Position numbers and translations under genes: made by a program
Part shown: piece by piece, positions 44,200 through 53,500 of the stretch
How positions within the stretch are numbered: position 1 is the stretch's first letter
Layout: every line of letters starts with the position of its first letter
Source of the DNA: Actibacterium pelagium
GTDB lineage: Bacteria > Pseudomonadota > Alphaproteobacteria > Rhodobacterales > Rhodobacteraceae
NCBI RefSeq assembly: GCF_002285415.1
Contig: NZ_NSBU01000004.1
Location: 434,001 to 498,000 of the forward strand
Reading direction: 5' to 3'
Length of the DNA: 64,000 bases
Notes under the pieces: generated by a model
What the model was told of the DNA's origin: nothing
What the model saw: only the letters and a program-made list of their open reading frames with translations
The model's database searches: none

Positions 44200-45366
44200 T
44201 CAGTTGTGCGGCTCTTTCAGTTCCAAGATGCGTTTCGCCACCAGTTCGACAGGTTCCCGCAGTCGCTCGGCATTCACTACGATGTAGCCGCCCGTTACAT
44301 CCCCATTGGTGCGGTGGTTCAGTAGGCGCTTGAGCGCGTAGTAGGGTACGTCGAGGCTCTCGGCGATGGTGATGAAGGTGCGCCGCAAGTCGTGCAGGGT
44401 GAAGCTGACGCCGGACCCGGCCGAAACGCGCAGCAGGAACTTTTTGGTTTCGACCAGATGGCCGGTTCGACCCGGTCCGGGGAACACCCACGGGGAGCCA
44501 TGGTTCGCCTCGCGCCGTTGGGCCAGCAGATCCGCCAGAAACTCCGACAGAGGGAGGGTCAGAGGATCGCCGTTCTTGGTGGTCGGCAGGTGAAGGGTCT
44601 TGGCCGAAAGGTCAATGTTCTCCCAGCGCAGTTGCATCACCTCGCTGCGGCGCATCCCTGTGAACAGAGCGGTCAGCAGGAAATCCCGGGAATAGTCTGG
44701 CTCCACCATGACCGCCTTCCACCATTTGGGCAGATCGACAGCGGGCACAACAGTTTGGCGGCGGCGCTCTTTGAACCATGCCCGCGCTTGGGTCAGGATT
44801 TGCACCGGATTGGGCGGATAGTCGTCCTGCGTGGCGGAGACGAAGTTGTAGACCGACCGGAAGTGGCGCATCACGTTGTTGGCGGTGGTCTCGCCGTGTT
44901 TCTCACCAATCTGCTGGTGCTTCTTAAGAACCATCTGGCGGGTGATTTCCTTTATCGTCTTCTTGCGCCAGACCTTAAGGTAAAGACGTTCCGTTCGACG
45001 GTAGTTGCTGACCGTGTGGGGAGACAGTGTCTTTCGGGCCTCGAAGAATAGGTCGAAGGCCATTTCCAAGGTGACGCGATCCTGCTTCTCTTTGCGTTTC
45101 TCTGCATTTGGGTCACGCCCTTCCGCCATCTCGCCCAGAATGACCAGCGCCTTCTTGCGAGCAATTTCCGGTGCGAATAGGTCGGCCCGCCCAATCGTAA
45201 CTCGTCGTGTACGGCGATTAACCTGCCCTTCAGCAAAGAATACCTTGGAGTTGGCCCCGACCCGCAATCCGAAACCTGACAGCATGGTGTCGCGATAGAA
45301 AACTTGACCGCTCGTGGGATGCGGAATTTCATCAACCGCGCGGCGCGTAAGACGTAGGCTTGGCAT
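44200..45366 (-). CDS. int: P4-type tyrosine recombinase (integrase)
   Basis: From ATG 45366 the protein has 388 residues, with an N-terminal DUF4102-like arm-binding domain (SGFGLRVGANSKVFF, then RRVTIGRADLFAPEIARKKA), a core-binding helix bundle and a catalytic domain. Catalytic residues are visible: Arg in TGMRRSEVMQLRW, HDLRR in TLHDLRRTFIT, the His of LLNHRTNGD and the nucleophilic Tyr of GGYIV. GGAGG lies six bases before ATG 45366; an in-frame GTG 21 bases upstream is less likely. Such integrases target tRNA genes, in line with the tRNA-Thr repeats. It lies 4.7 kb inside the island rather than at its edge. Confidence 0.93.
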   Translation of the reverse strand: MPSLRLTRRAVDEIPHPTSGQVFYRDTMLSGFGLRVGANSKVFFAEGQVNRRTRRVTIGRADLFAPEIARKKALVILGEMAEGRDPNAEKRKEKQDRVTLEMAFDLFFEARKTLSPHTVSNYRRTERLYLKVWRKKTIKEITRQMVLKKHQQIGEKHGETTANNVMRHFRSVYNFVSATQDDYPPNPVQILTQARAWFKERRRQTVVPAVDLPKWWKAVMVEPDYSRDFLLTALFTGMRRSEVMQLRWENIDLSAKTLHLPTTKNGDPLTLPLSEFLADLLAQRREANHGSPWVFPGPGRTGHLVETKKFLLRVSAGSGVSFTLHDLRRTFITIAESLDVPYYALKRLLNHRTNGDVTGGYIVVNAERLREPVELVAKRILELKEPHN

Positions 45367-45556
45367 TGTGACCCTCCTTCTGGCCACAAATCATTATAAG
45401 CACATCCAGAGGAAAAGCTCGACTTTTCATTGAGTTATGTGGCTTCCTCCAAAACACTGATACTCGCTGCGCCAGTTCCCAATGGTAAGAAACTTACCCA
45501 CCTTCACCCAATTGCAGAATTGCTTCAGCTGTTCAGCGCGCACCTCGCAATATGTT

Positions 45557-45571
45557 AGTATGAATGATACT
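45557..45571. promoter_or_regulatory. Upstream copy of the AGTAT-N5-ATACT palindrome
   Basis: AGTATGAATGATACT is an exact 5-bp-arm inverted repeat 12 bases upstream of the -35 box of the hsd promoter. An identical-arm copy occurs at 45616-45630; the centres are 59 bp apart. Confidence 0.65.
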
Positions 45572-45583
45572 TTTGATATGCTC

Positions 45584-45612
45584 TTGACGTTTCGATTTTA
45601 GCTTCCTATATC
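45584..45612 (+). promoter_or_regulatory. Sigma70-like promoter of the hsd operon
   Basis: TTGACG (45584-45589) and TATATC (45607-45612) are separated by 17 bases. The expected transcription start is at about 45619, the position of the first ATG of the operon, so the first gene may be translated from a leaderless mRNA. Confidence 0.7.
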
Positions 45613-45615
45613 AGA

Positions 45616-45630
45616 AGTATGACGCATACT
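45616..45630. promoter_or_regulatory. Downstream copy of the AGTAT-N5-ATACT palindrome over the start codon
   Basis: AGTATGACGCATACT contains the ATG at 45619-45621 and the predicted transcription start. Protein binding here would block both transcription start and ribosome entry. No dedicated regulator gene is seen beside it. Confidence 0.65.
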
Positions 45631-46215
45631 GTTCACATGAAAAGCCTGGGTGAGCTGGCCGAAATCAAGTCTGGATACCTGTTCAAGGGCGCTTTGCCGG
45701 TAGATCCCTCGGGTGACGTCGCGGTTGTTCAGATCAAAGATTTGCAGGCGCGGGAATCTATCGCCTGGAGCAAATGCGCTCGCGTTGCCAAAGGGCGCAT
45801 GATGGATGAGGCACGCTTACGACGTGGCATGCTCATCTTTTCTGCCAAGGGGACTCGGAATTTTGCTTGGCACATCGATGTCGAGCCTGAGTTCGCCGTG
45901 GCCAATTCACTGTTTCATGTTTTTACTATTCGGTCGGAGCAGATTGATCCCGCATTCCTCGCCTGGCAGATCAATCAGCCAAAGGCTCAAGCCTGGCTCG
46001 AGAACGCGTCAGCTGGCGTCACCGTCAGAAACATTAAAATCAGCGCACTAAAACACCTGCCGATCATTATCCCGCCAATTGAAGAGCAGCTAAAGGTTGC
46101 GGCTTACGAAAGTGCTGCCATGGCTGAGAAGCGGGCGCTGATGGCCCTAATCGCGAACCGTGAAAAAGAAATGCGCGCTCTCGCGGCAACCATTCTGTCA
46201 GGAAAGACATCATGA
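45619..46215 (+). CDS. Single-TRD HsdS-like protein (type I R-M specificity half-subunit)
   Basis: The 198-residue protein looks like one half of a type I specificity subunit: one target-recognition domain (SLGELAEIKSGYLFKGAL through NIKISALKHLPIIIPPIEEQ) followed by a helical spacer (KVAAYESAAMAEKRALMALIANREKEM). Normal HsdS has two such units; the full one is encoded two genes later. It may dimerise to give a second, symmetric specificity, or modulate the complex. It opens the operon and overlaps hsdM by four bases (ATGA). ATG 45619 lies in a palindrome; ATG 45637 is an alternative start. Confidence 0.82.
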   Translation: MTHTVHMKSLGELAEIKSGYLFKGALPVDPSGDVAVVQIKDLQARESIAWSKCARVAKGRMMDEARLRRGMLIFSAKGTRNFAWHIDVEPEFAVANSLFHVFTIRSEQIDPAFLAWQINQPKAQAWLENASAGVTVRNIKISALKHLPIIIPPIEEQLKVAAYESAAMAEKRALMALIANREKEMRALAATILSGKTS

Positions 46216-47735
46216 CTAATCAAGTGAACCAAGCAGAGATCAACCAAGCCGTTTGGGCTGCCTGCGACACCTTCCGCGGAACGGTCGATCCAAGCATCTA
46301 TAAGGACTTCGTTCTGACGATGCTGTTCCTGAAATTTCTTAGCGACGTTTGGCGGGAGCATTACGAGCTATACGAGGCTGAATACGGAGACGCGCCGGAG
46401 CTCATTGCTGAGATGATGAAGAACGAACGCTTTGTTTTGCCCGAAGGCGCTAGTTTCTACGATCTATACAGGCAGCGCCATACCCCCGGCAACGGTGAGC
46501 GCATCGACAAAGCGTTGCATGCGATCGAAGAAGCCAACATTACCAAGCTACGCGATGTGTTCCAGGATATCAGCTTTAACAGTACCAAACTGGGAGAAGA
46601 GAAGCAGAAGAACGATATTCTGGCTCACCTGCTGGAAGACTTTGCGGATGAACGCTTAGACCTTCGGCTGGCGCACATCGGAAATCAGGATGTTATCGGC
46701 AACGCATATGAATACCTGATTTCGCGATTCGCGTCCGAGGCGGGTAAGACCGCAGGCGAGTTTTACACCCCAGCCGAAGTATCCGAACTTATTGCCGAAC
46801 TGGTAGACCCGCAAGAAGGCGATGAGATTTGTGACCCAACCTGTGGCTCAGCTTCACTTCTAATGAAATGTGGTCGTCAGATCAGGGAAAAGGGATCGAA
46901 GAAATACGCGCTCTACGGCCAGGAAGCGATTGGTAGTACCTGGGCCTTGGCGAAAATGAACCTTTTCCTGCATGGAGAGGATAACCACCGCGTGGAATGG
47001 GGTGACACTATCCGCAATCCTAAACTGCTAGATGGTGATGACCGGCTTAAGCACTTCGACGTGGTTGTAGCCAATCCGCCGTTCAGCTTGGCCAAATGGG
47101 GTCATGCGACGGCCCAAGATGACCGCTTTGGCCGCTTTCGCCGGGGTGTCCCACCTAAAACCAAGGGTGACTATGCCTTCATCCTGCACATGATCGAAAC
47201 CATGAAACCCGGCATAGGCCGGATGGGCGTAGTGGTTCCGCATGGCGTTCTGTTCCGAGGTGCGGCAGAGGGCAAAATTCGGCGCAAGTTAGTCGAGGAG
47301 CACAAGCTCGATGCAGTCATTGGGTTGCCCGAGAAGCTATTCTTTGGAACCGGCATCCCCGCCGCCATCCTCATCTTCAAACAGGACAAGGAAGACGGGT
47401 CGGTTCTCTTCATCGACGCCAGTCGAGAGTTTATCAAAGGCACAAACCAGAACCGCTTGGACACCGAAAAGCACATCAAGAAGATCGTCGAAACTTACCG
47501 GGCAAGGGAACCTGAAACGGATAAGTATTCCTATCTCGCCCAGTTCGGCGAGATGGCGGAAAACGACTTCAACCTGAACATTCCTCGCTACGTAGACACT
47601 TTCGAAGAAGAGGAAGAAATCGACCTGATGGCTGTGCGTGCCGAACGCGAAGCGCTGAAAAAGGAACTCGCCGATCTGGATGCTCAGATGCAGGGATACC
47701 TTCAAGAGTTGGGCTATCTGGAGACTGCCCAATGA
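46212..47735 (+). CDS. hsdM: Type I restriction-modification DNA methyltransferase subunit HsdM
   Basis: The 507-residue protein has the HsdM N-terminal helical domain and an N6-adenine methyltransferase core: GEFYTPAEVSELIAELV, motif I ICDPTCGSASLL and motif IV VVANPPFSL. A C-terminal coiled coil (EEEIDLMAVRAEREALKKELADLDAQ) contacts HsdS. Two HsdM subunits plus HsdS methylate adenines in a bipartite site. Both ends overlap their neighbours by ATGA. Confidence 0.96.
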   Translation: MTNQVNQAEINQAVWAACDTFRGTVDPSIYKDFVLTMLFLKFLSDVWREHYELYEAEYGDAPELIAEMMKNERFVLPEGASFYDLYRQRHTPGNGERIDKALHAIEEANITKLRDVFQDISFNSTKLGEEKQKNDILAHLLEDFADERLDLRLAHIGNQDVIGNAYEYLISRFASEAGKTAGEFYTPAEVSELIAELVDPQEGDEICDPTCGSASLLMKCGRQIREKGSKKYALYGQEAIGSTWALAKMNLFLHGEDNHRVEWGDTIRNPKLLDGDDRLKHFDVVVANPPFSLAKWGHATAQDDRFGRFRRGVPPKTKGDYAFILHMIETMKPGIGRMGVVVPHGVLFRGAAEGKIRRKLVEEHKLDAVIGLPEKLFFGTGIPAAILIFKQDKEDGSVLFIDASREFIKGTNQNRLDTEKHIKKIVETYRAREPETDKYSYLAQFGEMAENDFNLNIPRYVDTFEEEEEIDLMAVRAEREALKKELADLDAQMQGYLQELGYLETAQ

Positions 47736-48985
47736 GCCTGCCCAAGACAGTCCAGCCAGGTAAGCCAAAGCTTCCAGAGCCTCCAAGCGGCTGGGCGCAG
47801 TCTCCTTTGGGTAATCACCTGACCGAAATTCGTCGCCCTGCAAAGTTGGCGGATGATGACACTTACAGCTTGGTCACAGTGAAGCGCGCTCGAGGTGGCG
47901 TGGTGAAGCGCGGGGACATGACTGGGAAGGAGATTTCGGTCAAATCCCAGTTCTATCTGGAGCCGAATGACTTCCTAGTATCCAAGCGGCAGATTGTGCA
48001 CGGCGCTTGTGGTGTTGTGCCAAAAGAGCTAGCTGGCTCCATCGTTTCAAACGAGTACTCAGTCTTCAACTGCCGTGATACGTTTGACTTGAATTTCCTT
48101 AAGTACCTTTCGCACTCTGTCTATTTTCAACAGACATGCTTCCATTCGAGCATCGGTGTTCATGTCGAAAAGCTCATCTTCAAAGTCGACCAGTGGCTAA
48201 AATGGAACTTCAATGTCCCGCCGCTCGCTGAACAGAAAAAAATCGCTAAGATCTTGTCCACCTGGGATCAGGCGATCGACACCAACGAGCAATTGATCAA
48301 GAAGGCATACGCCCAGAAAAAAGCGTTGTTGCAGGGCTTGTTTCCGTCTGAAGCCGAGATGAAGACAGCAAAAGATAGCGGTGCTGGCCTTTCGTATCTG
48401 CGCGACGTTTGTGAATTTCTTTCGGGCCCAGCATTTGAAAGTGACAATTTCGCCGAAAGTGGTCTGAAATTGCTTCGCGGCTCGAACATAAAACGCGGTG
48501 AGTTGGACTGGTCTGACAAACTGACGGTTTTTTGGCCATCGCTTCAAGGTCTGGAAAAGTACCTCCTCCGGCAGCGAGACGTAGTTATCGCGATGGACGG
48601 CTATGTAGGTCGAAGCCACGCTCAAATTGACGACGAAACAGCCAACAAAGCTTTGCTAGTGCAACGCGTCGCTCGTCTACGGCCAACTGGAATTGACCCT
48701 GACTATCTGTACGCACTGGTGAGCTCAGAGAGGTTCTTTAGACACTGTGAACGGCGCAAAACGGCTACAGCTATCGCCCATATTACGATGGAAGACATCA
48801 GACAGTTTCCTTTCATCAAGGTGGACCAAGAGAAAGAACGACTACTTGGCCGAGCCTTCGCAACAATAAACTCGGAACTGCTCAGCCTTAATAAGACTAA
48901 AGCATCTTTGCTTAAGCAAAAGACAGCGCTGATGCAGCAACTTTTGACAGGTAAGCGCCGCGTCAAATTGGATGGGGGTGCGTAA
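47732..48985 (+). CDS. hsdS: Type I restriction-modification specificity subunit HsdS
   Basis: The 417-residue protein has two target-recognition domains: the first (about residues 20-165) ends in WNFNVPPLAEQKKIAKILSTWDQAID and the second (about 205-370) ends in IRQFPFIKVDQEKERLLGRAF. Each is followed by a conserved helical spacer. It sets the bipartite DNA sequence recognised by the HsdMS and HsdRMS complexes. The recognition sequence cannot be predicted by eye. Its stop lies one base before the next start. Confidence 0.95.
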   Translation: MSLPKTVQPGKPKLPEPPSGWAQSPLGNHLTEIRRPAKLADDDTYSLVTVKRARGGVVKRGDMTGKEISVKSQFYLEPNDFLVSKRQIVHGACGVVPKELAGSIVSNEYSVFNCRDTFDLNFLKYLSHSVYFQQTCFHSSIGVHVEKLIFKVDQWLKWNFNVPPLAEQKKIAKILSTWDQAIDTNEQLIKKAYAQKKALLQGLFPSEAEMKTAKDSGAGLSYLRDVCEFLSGPAFESDNFAESGLKLLRGSNIKRGELDWSDKLTVFWPSLQGLEKYLLRQRDVVIAMDGYVGRSHAQIDDETANKALLVQRVARLRPTGIDPDYLYALVSSERFFRHCERRKTATAIAHITMEDIRQFPFIKVDQEKERLLGRAFATINSELLSLNKTKASLLKQKTALMQQLLTGKRRVKLDGGA

Positions 48986-48986
48986 C

Positions 48987-49448
48987 ATGCAAATCCTCGG
49001 TATCAGAAACGCACCCAAGGAAATTCGCTACGCCGTAGTGGATTGGGATGGTACCAACGCCACCCTGGTAAACGCGAACGACGAGACCAAGCTTAAGTTC
49101 CCACCGGCCATCATAGACCCAGCAGAAAAGCTGTGCTGGGCCAAGTCAGAGCTTGAGCGCGTCCTGCGTAACTACCCGGATGTGAGCAAGGTTGTGATTA
49201 AGTCGAACGAGTACACCAACCGTGGTGGAGAAACCGGCAAGTCGCGCCAGGCCGCATACCTGGACGCGGTTGCCCAAGTGGTCGCAGCAGAAAACCAGAA
49301 GCCGGTTGAAGTGAAGATTTACGCGTCGCTCGCCTCCCGAAAAGCCCAGGCGAAGGAGCACGCTGAAGCACGTGTCGGTGCCACCCCGGTTTACTGGAAC
49401 GACCACATGGCCGACGCCATTCTTGCAGCTTACTCGGGGCGGGAGTGA
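48987..49448 (+). CDS. RuvC/RNase H-fold protein of unknown function inside the hsd operon
   Basis: The 153-residue protein follows the RuvC layout: an N-terminal strand pair MQILGIRNAPKEIRYAVVDWDG (compare RuvC ILGIDPGSRVTGYGV), a central VVIKSNEYTNR strand, GKSRQAAYLDAVAQVVAA helix, VEVKIYASLASRKAQ, and a C-terminal YWNDHMADAILAAYSG helix like the RuvC DAADALA helix. The first catalytic Asp is replaced (GIRNAP), so resolvase activity is doubtful. The fold match is my inference. ATG 48987 follows a G-rich site; ATG 48972 inside hsdS is an alternative. Confidence 0.6.
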   Translation: MQILGIRNAPKEIRYAVVDWDGTNATLVNANDETKLKFPPAIIDPAEKLCWAKSELERVLRNYPDVSKVVIKSNEYTNRGGETGKSRQAAYLDAVAQVVAAENQKPVEVKIYASLASRKAQAKEHAEARVGATPVYWNDHMADAILAAYSGRE

Positions 49449-49451
49449 GAC

Positions 49452-50522
49452 ATGGCGAGTAAGTTCAATGCAAATGCTGGTGACCGCGTCTACAAACACA
49501 CCCTGAAGTTAAAACTTGGCGGCGGAAACTTTGGCGAGGTCTGGTTGGCCCACGACGAAGCGTTGGACCAAGATTTCGCCGTCAAGCTGCTGGACCCATC
49601 GAAAACTTCGATTCACAGCGAACTCCAGGAAGCGCGCGTGGGTCATAAGATGGACCATGACAACCTGGTGAAGGTGCACGGAGCCGACGTTGGCCAGTTT
49701 AAGGGAAGCTCGGTGGTCACATTGTCGATGGATTACCTGCCCAAAGGCTCGGTTCTGACTCTGCTGAATTCGGGAAACTTCATGCCATTGGGTGATGCGA
49801 TAAGGATCACAATCGATACCCTCCGAGGGCTCGAGTATCTGCATGAGCTGGACATCTATCACAACGACATCAAACCGCAGAACATTCTGTTGGGCGAAAA
49901 CGGTGAAGCCAAGCTGACAGATTACGGTATCTCGGCTCAAGCGCAGAATGGGCAGTCGGTTGCGGCGCGGGCGTCATATGTTTTGCACCAAGCCCCAGAA
50001 GTCACCGCTAGTGGAAACATAAATGCCCAAACAGACGTTTATCAGGTTGGGCTTACCTTGTTCCGTCTCCTGAACGGCATTGGGACTTTGGAGGCCAAAC
50101 ACAGCAGTCTTGGTCGCGCTGCTTTCCTCGACGCCGCTACCAAGGGACGCTTGATCGGGAAAGCCGACTACCAGCCATATCTGCCTTCCATGCTGATCCG
50201 TGTGGTCAAGAAGGCAATCCACCATGACCCTACAAAACGCTTTCAATCCGCGCTCGATATGCGTCGTGCTCTGGAAAAACTCGCCTATCAAGGGCGCTGG
50301 ACGACGAACGCAGGCGGTGAGCTGATCGGGTGCGATAGCAAACACGAATATAGATTTGAGGCTACCCCAAAAAGCCGCGGCAAATTTGATCTAACGACTT
50401 TCAAAACAAACAAGAAATCTGGCCGAGAGACGAAGGTAGGGGCTTTCACCAAAAAGAACATTTCAGAGTCCGAGAAGAACGACCTCCAAGCGGCCTTCAT
50501 GCTCAAGGTGGTGGAGGGATAA
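49452..50522 (+). CDS. Hanks-type Ser/Thr protein kinase inside the hsd operon
   Basis: The 356-residue protein has a complete kinase domain (about 15-285): glycine loop LGGGNFGEVW (22-31), ATP lysine K45 in FAVKLL, catalytic loop YHNDIKPQNILL with D139, K141 and N144, metal-binding D157 in TDYGIS (DFG variant), and an APE-like QAPE motif. HRD is HND here, a tolerated change, so it should be active. A C-terminal basic extension of about 70 residues is unassigned. There is no membrane segment or PASTA domain, so it acts in the cytoplasm. It sits three bases after the RuvC-fold gene and directly before hsdR (TAAATG). Confidence 0.93.
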   Translation: MASKFNANAGDRVYKHTLKLKLGGGNFGEVWLAHDEALDQDFAVKLLDPSKTSIHSELQEARVGHKMDHDNLVKVHGADVGQFKGSSVVTLSMDYLPKGSVLTLLNSGNFMPLGDAIRITIDTLRGLEYLHELDIYHNDIKPQNILLGENGEAKLTDYGISAQAQNGQSVAARASYVLHQAPEVTASGNINAQTDVYQVGLTLFRLLNGIGTLEAKHSSLGRAAFLDAATKGRLIGKADYQPYLPSMLIRVVKKAIHHDPTKRFQSALDMRRALEKLAYQGRWTTNAGGELIGCDSKHEYRFEATPKSRGKFDLTTFKTNKKSGRETKVGAFTKKNISESEKNDLQAAFMLKVVEG

Positions 50523-53500
50523 ATGACACAAACACCCGAAACGTCTGAGGCGTATGCCTCCCACATTCCGGCGCTTCATATCCTTATGGCGATGGGCTGG
50601 CAGTTTATGTCACAGGCCGATTGCCTGGCCGCCCGTGGTGGCAACACCGGTGTCGTGATGAAGGGCGTTCTTATCGAAGAGCTCAAGAAACGCACTTTTG
50701 AGTACAAGGGGCGCTCATACCCGCTTTCGACGAATGCGATCGACCAAATTGTGCGCGAGGTGACTTCGCCCGCCCTGAACGAAGGTTTGGAGACTGCAAA
50801 CGAACGGCTCTACGATCAGATCACTTTGGGAATAACCGTTACCGAGTTTGTTGAGGGTAACCGCTACAGCCCAACCATTCAATTGATCGATTGGGACAAC
50901 CTCAGCAACAACAGCTTTGTCGTTACAGAAGAGCTTGAGGTCCTATCTGCTGGCGGCACGCATACGCGCAGACCTGACGTTATCTGTTATGTTAACGGCC
51001 TGCCTCTGGTGGTGATTGAAGCCAAACGACCGGACAGCGGAAACCCAAACAAATCTATGGTCGTCGAAGGGATCAGTCAGTCCATTCGCAATCAACGAAC
51101 TGACGAGATTCCCCAGCTTTTTGCTTACTCGCAGCTTCTGATGTCCGTTAGCGGGATCGACGGCAAATACGCCACGACCAAGACACCTTCAAAGTTCTGG
51201 GCCAACTGGCGCGAGGAAGAGATTGAGGAGAGCGAATTCTCCAACATCAAGTCATACGTACCAGATGCAAAATCGATTGAAACACTGTTTGCGGACAAGC
51301 CACTCTGGAAGCGTCAATACTTTGAGAACTTGTGGGGCGGGCACAACCTGTCCACAGAGCAAGACAGACTGATCATTAGCTTGCTGCGGCATGACCGACT
51401 CCTAGAGTTTATTCGCTACTTCCTTTTATTTGATAAAAAGGTGGGCAAGATTGCTGCTCGTTATCAGCAGGCATTTGGTATCAAAGCGCTGCTTGAACGC
51501 ATCACACAGAAGCGCGCCGACGGAGGCCGAGAAGGTGGTGTTGTTTGGCACACCACGGGCTCTGGAAAGTCCTTCACAATGGTCTTTCTCACCAAGGCAC
51601 TGTTGCTGCATGAGCAACTAAAACGCTGTCGCATAGTCGTTGTAACTGACCGTATCGATCTGGAAAGGCAGCTCTCCAAAACCTTCATGTCCGGAGGGGC
51701 TTTTGGGTCGGAGATTGGTACCAAGAAAGATGGTGAGAAAGCCAAAGCTCAGTCCGGGCGCGACCTCGCTAATCGTATCGGCCAAGGCAAAGAGCGGATC
51801 ATCTTTTCGATCATCGACAAATTCTATGGCGCTTCTAAGTTTCCGGAGTGCAAGAACACCAGCAGCGACCTTATCGTTCTTGTCGACGAGGGGCACCGTA
51901 GTCATGGTGGTGAAAACCATGAGCGGATGAAACAGGCGCTACCAAATGCAGCCTACGTTGCGTTTACTGGCACGCCACTTCTCACGAAAGATAAGACCAC
52001 CAGCAAGTTTGGCCCGATTATTCACGCGTACACAATGCAGCGTGCAGTTGAGGATGGAACAGTCACGCCGCTGTTGTACGAAGAGCGAAAACCGGTTCTT
52101 GATGTCAACGAGAAGGCAATCGACAACTGGTTTGAGAAAATCACTCTCGGCCTAACTGAAAACCAAAAGAATGACCTAAAGAAGAAGTACGGGAACAAAG
52201 GCCCGGTTTATGGCTCGGCCAATCGCATTGACCTAATTGCATGGGACATCGCGGTTCACTTCAGCGAAAACATTAAATCTCTGGGCGGTGGCTTGAAGGG
52301 TCAGCTAGCGACAGATAGCAAGATTTCCGCCATCCGTTATAAGGAAGCGCTCGACCAAACTGGGCTTGTCACCAGCGCTGTCATAATGTCGCCTCCTGAT
52401 ACGCGCGAAGACCACTCAGACGTAGACAATGCTAAGCTTCCGGAAATTCAGGAATGGTGGAAAAACACTGTCGGGAACGACCCAGAAGAGTATGAGCGTC
52501 AAGTTCTAGAAGATTTCGGAACGGACGGCCGCCCAGATATTCTAATCGTCGTCAGCAAGCTACTTACTGGCTTTGACGAACCGCGAAACGGTGTCCTCTA
52601 TATCGATAAGAAGCTTGAAAAGCACAATCTTATCCAGGCCATAGCTCGTGTAAACAGACTTCACGAGGCCAAGAAGTACGGGCTCCTGATAGACTATCGA
52701 GGCATCCTTAAGGAACTCGATACGGCAATCAGAGACTACCAAGACTTGGCGGAGCAGACCCAAGGTGGCTACGATATCGAGGACATTAAGGGTCTGTATC
52801 ATCAGGTTGACACAGAATATAAGCGATTGCCCTCCTTACATGACGCGCTTTGGGCGCACTTCGCGACGGTTCAGAACAAGCAGGACTTGGAACAGTATCG
52901 ACAGATACTAGTTCCCCAGTACCAAAACGACGACGATGGCGAACCCTATGATGTGCGCCAAAAGATTCGCGAAGATTTCTATGCGAGCCTTGCCGAATTT
53001 GGGATGTGCCTAAAAATCGCTCTTTCTACGCGAAGCTTCTTTGAGGACAGTGGATTTTCAGAAGCGCAAATCGATCAGTATAAGAGGGATCTCAAATTCT
53101 TCTCGAACCTACGAAAAATTGCAAAACAAGACGCGCAAGAGACTGTAGACTTTAGTGTTTACGAACAGCAGATCAGAAACCTGGTCGACAAACATGTTGT
53201 CGGTGAAGAGGTCAAAGACCCTGACGGCGTTATCTCACTAACTGACATCGGTAGCACTGACCCAGAAACCTGGGACGAGGAACAAGCGCGGAATGAAGCT
53301 GATGTGATTAGGAGCCGCGTCACAAAGACCATTGATCAGGCACTTGGAGAAGACCCCTACGCTCAGAAGGTGTTCTCCGAGTTGCTTAGGGAAGCGATTT
53401 CGGAAGCTGAAGCACTGTTTGAGCATCCAATAAAGCAATACCTACTGTTCAAGAACCTCGAAGAGAAGGTGAACGAACGCCAGGTCGACCAAACCCCCTC

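Noticed and set aside
44338-44346. TAGTAGGGT inside the integrase gene as a further arm site
   Set aside because: It lies in codons for a conserved region near the catalytic His and is not paired at 11-bp spacing.
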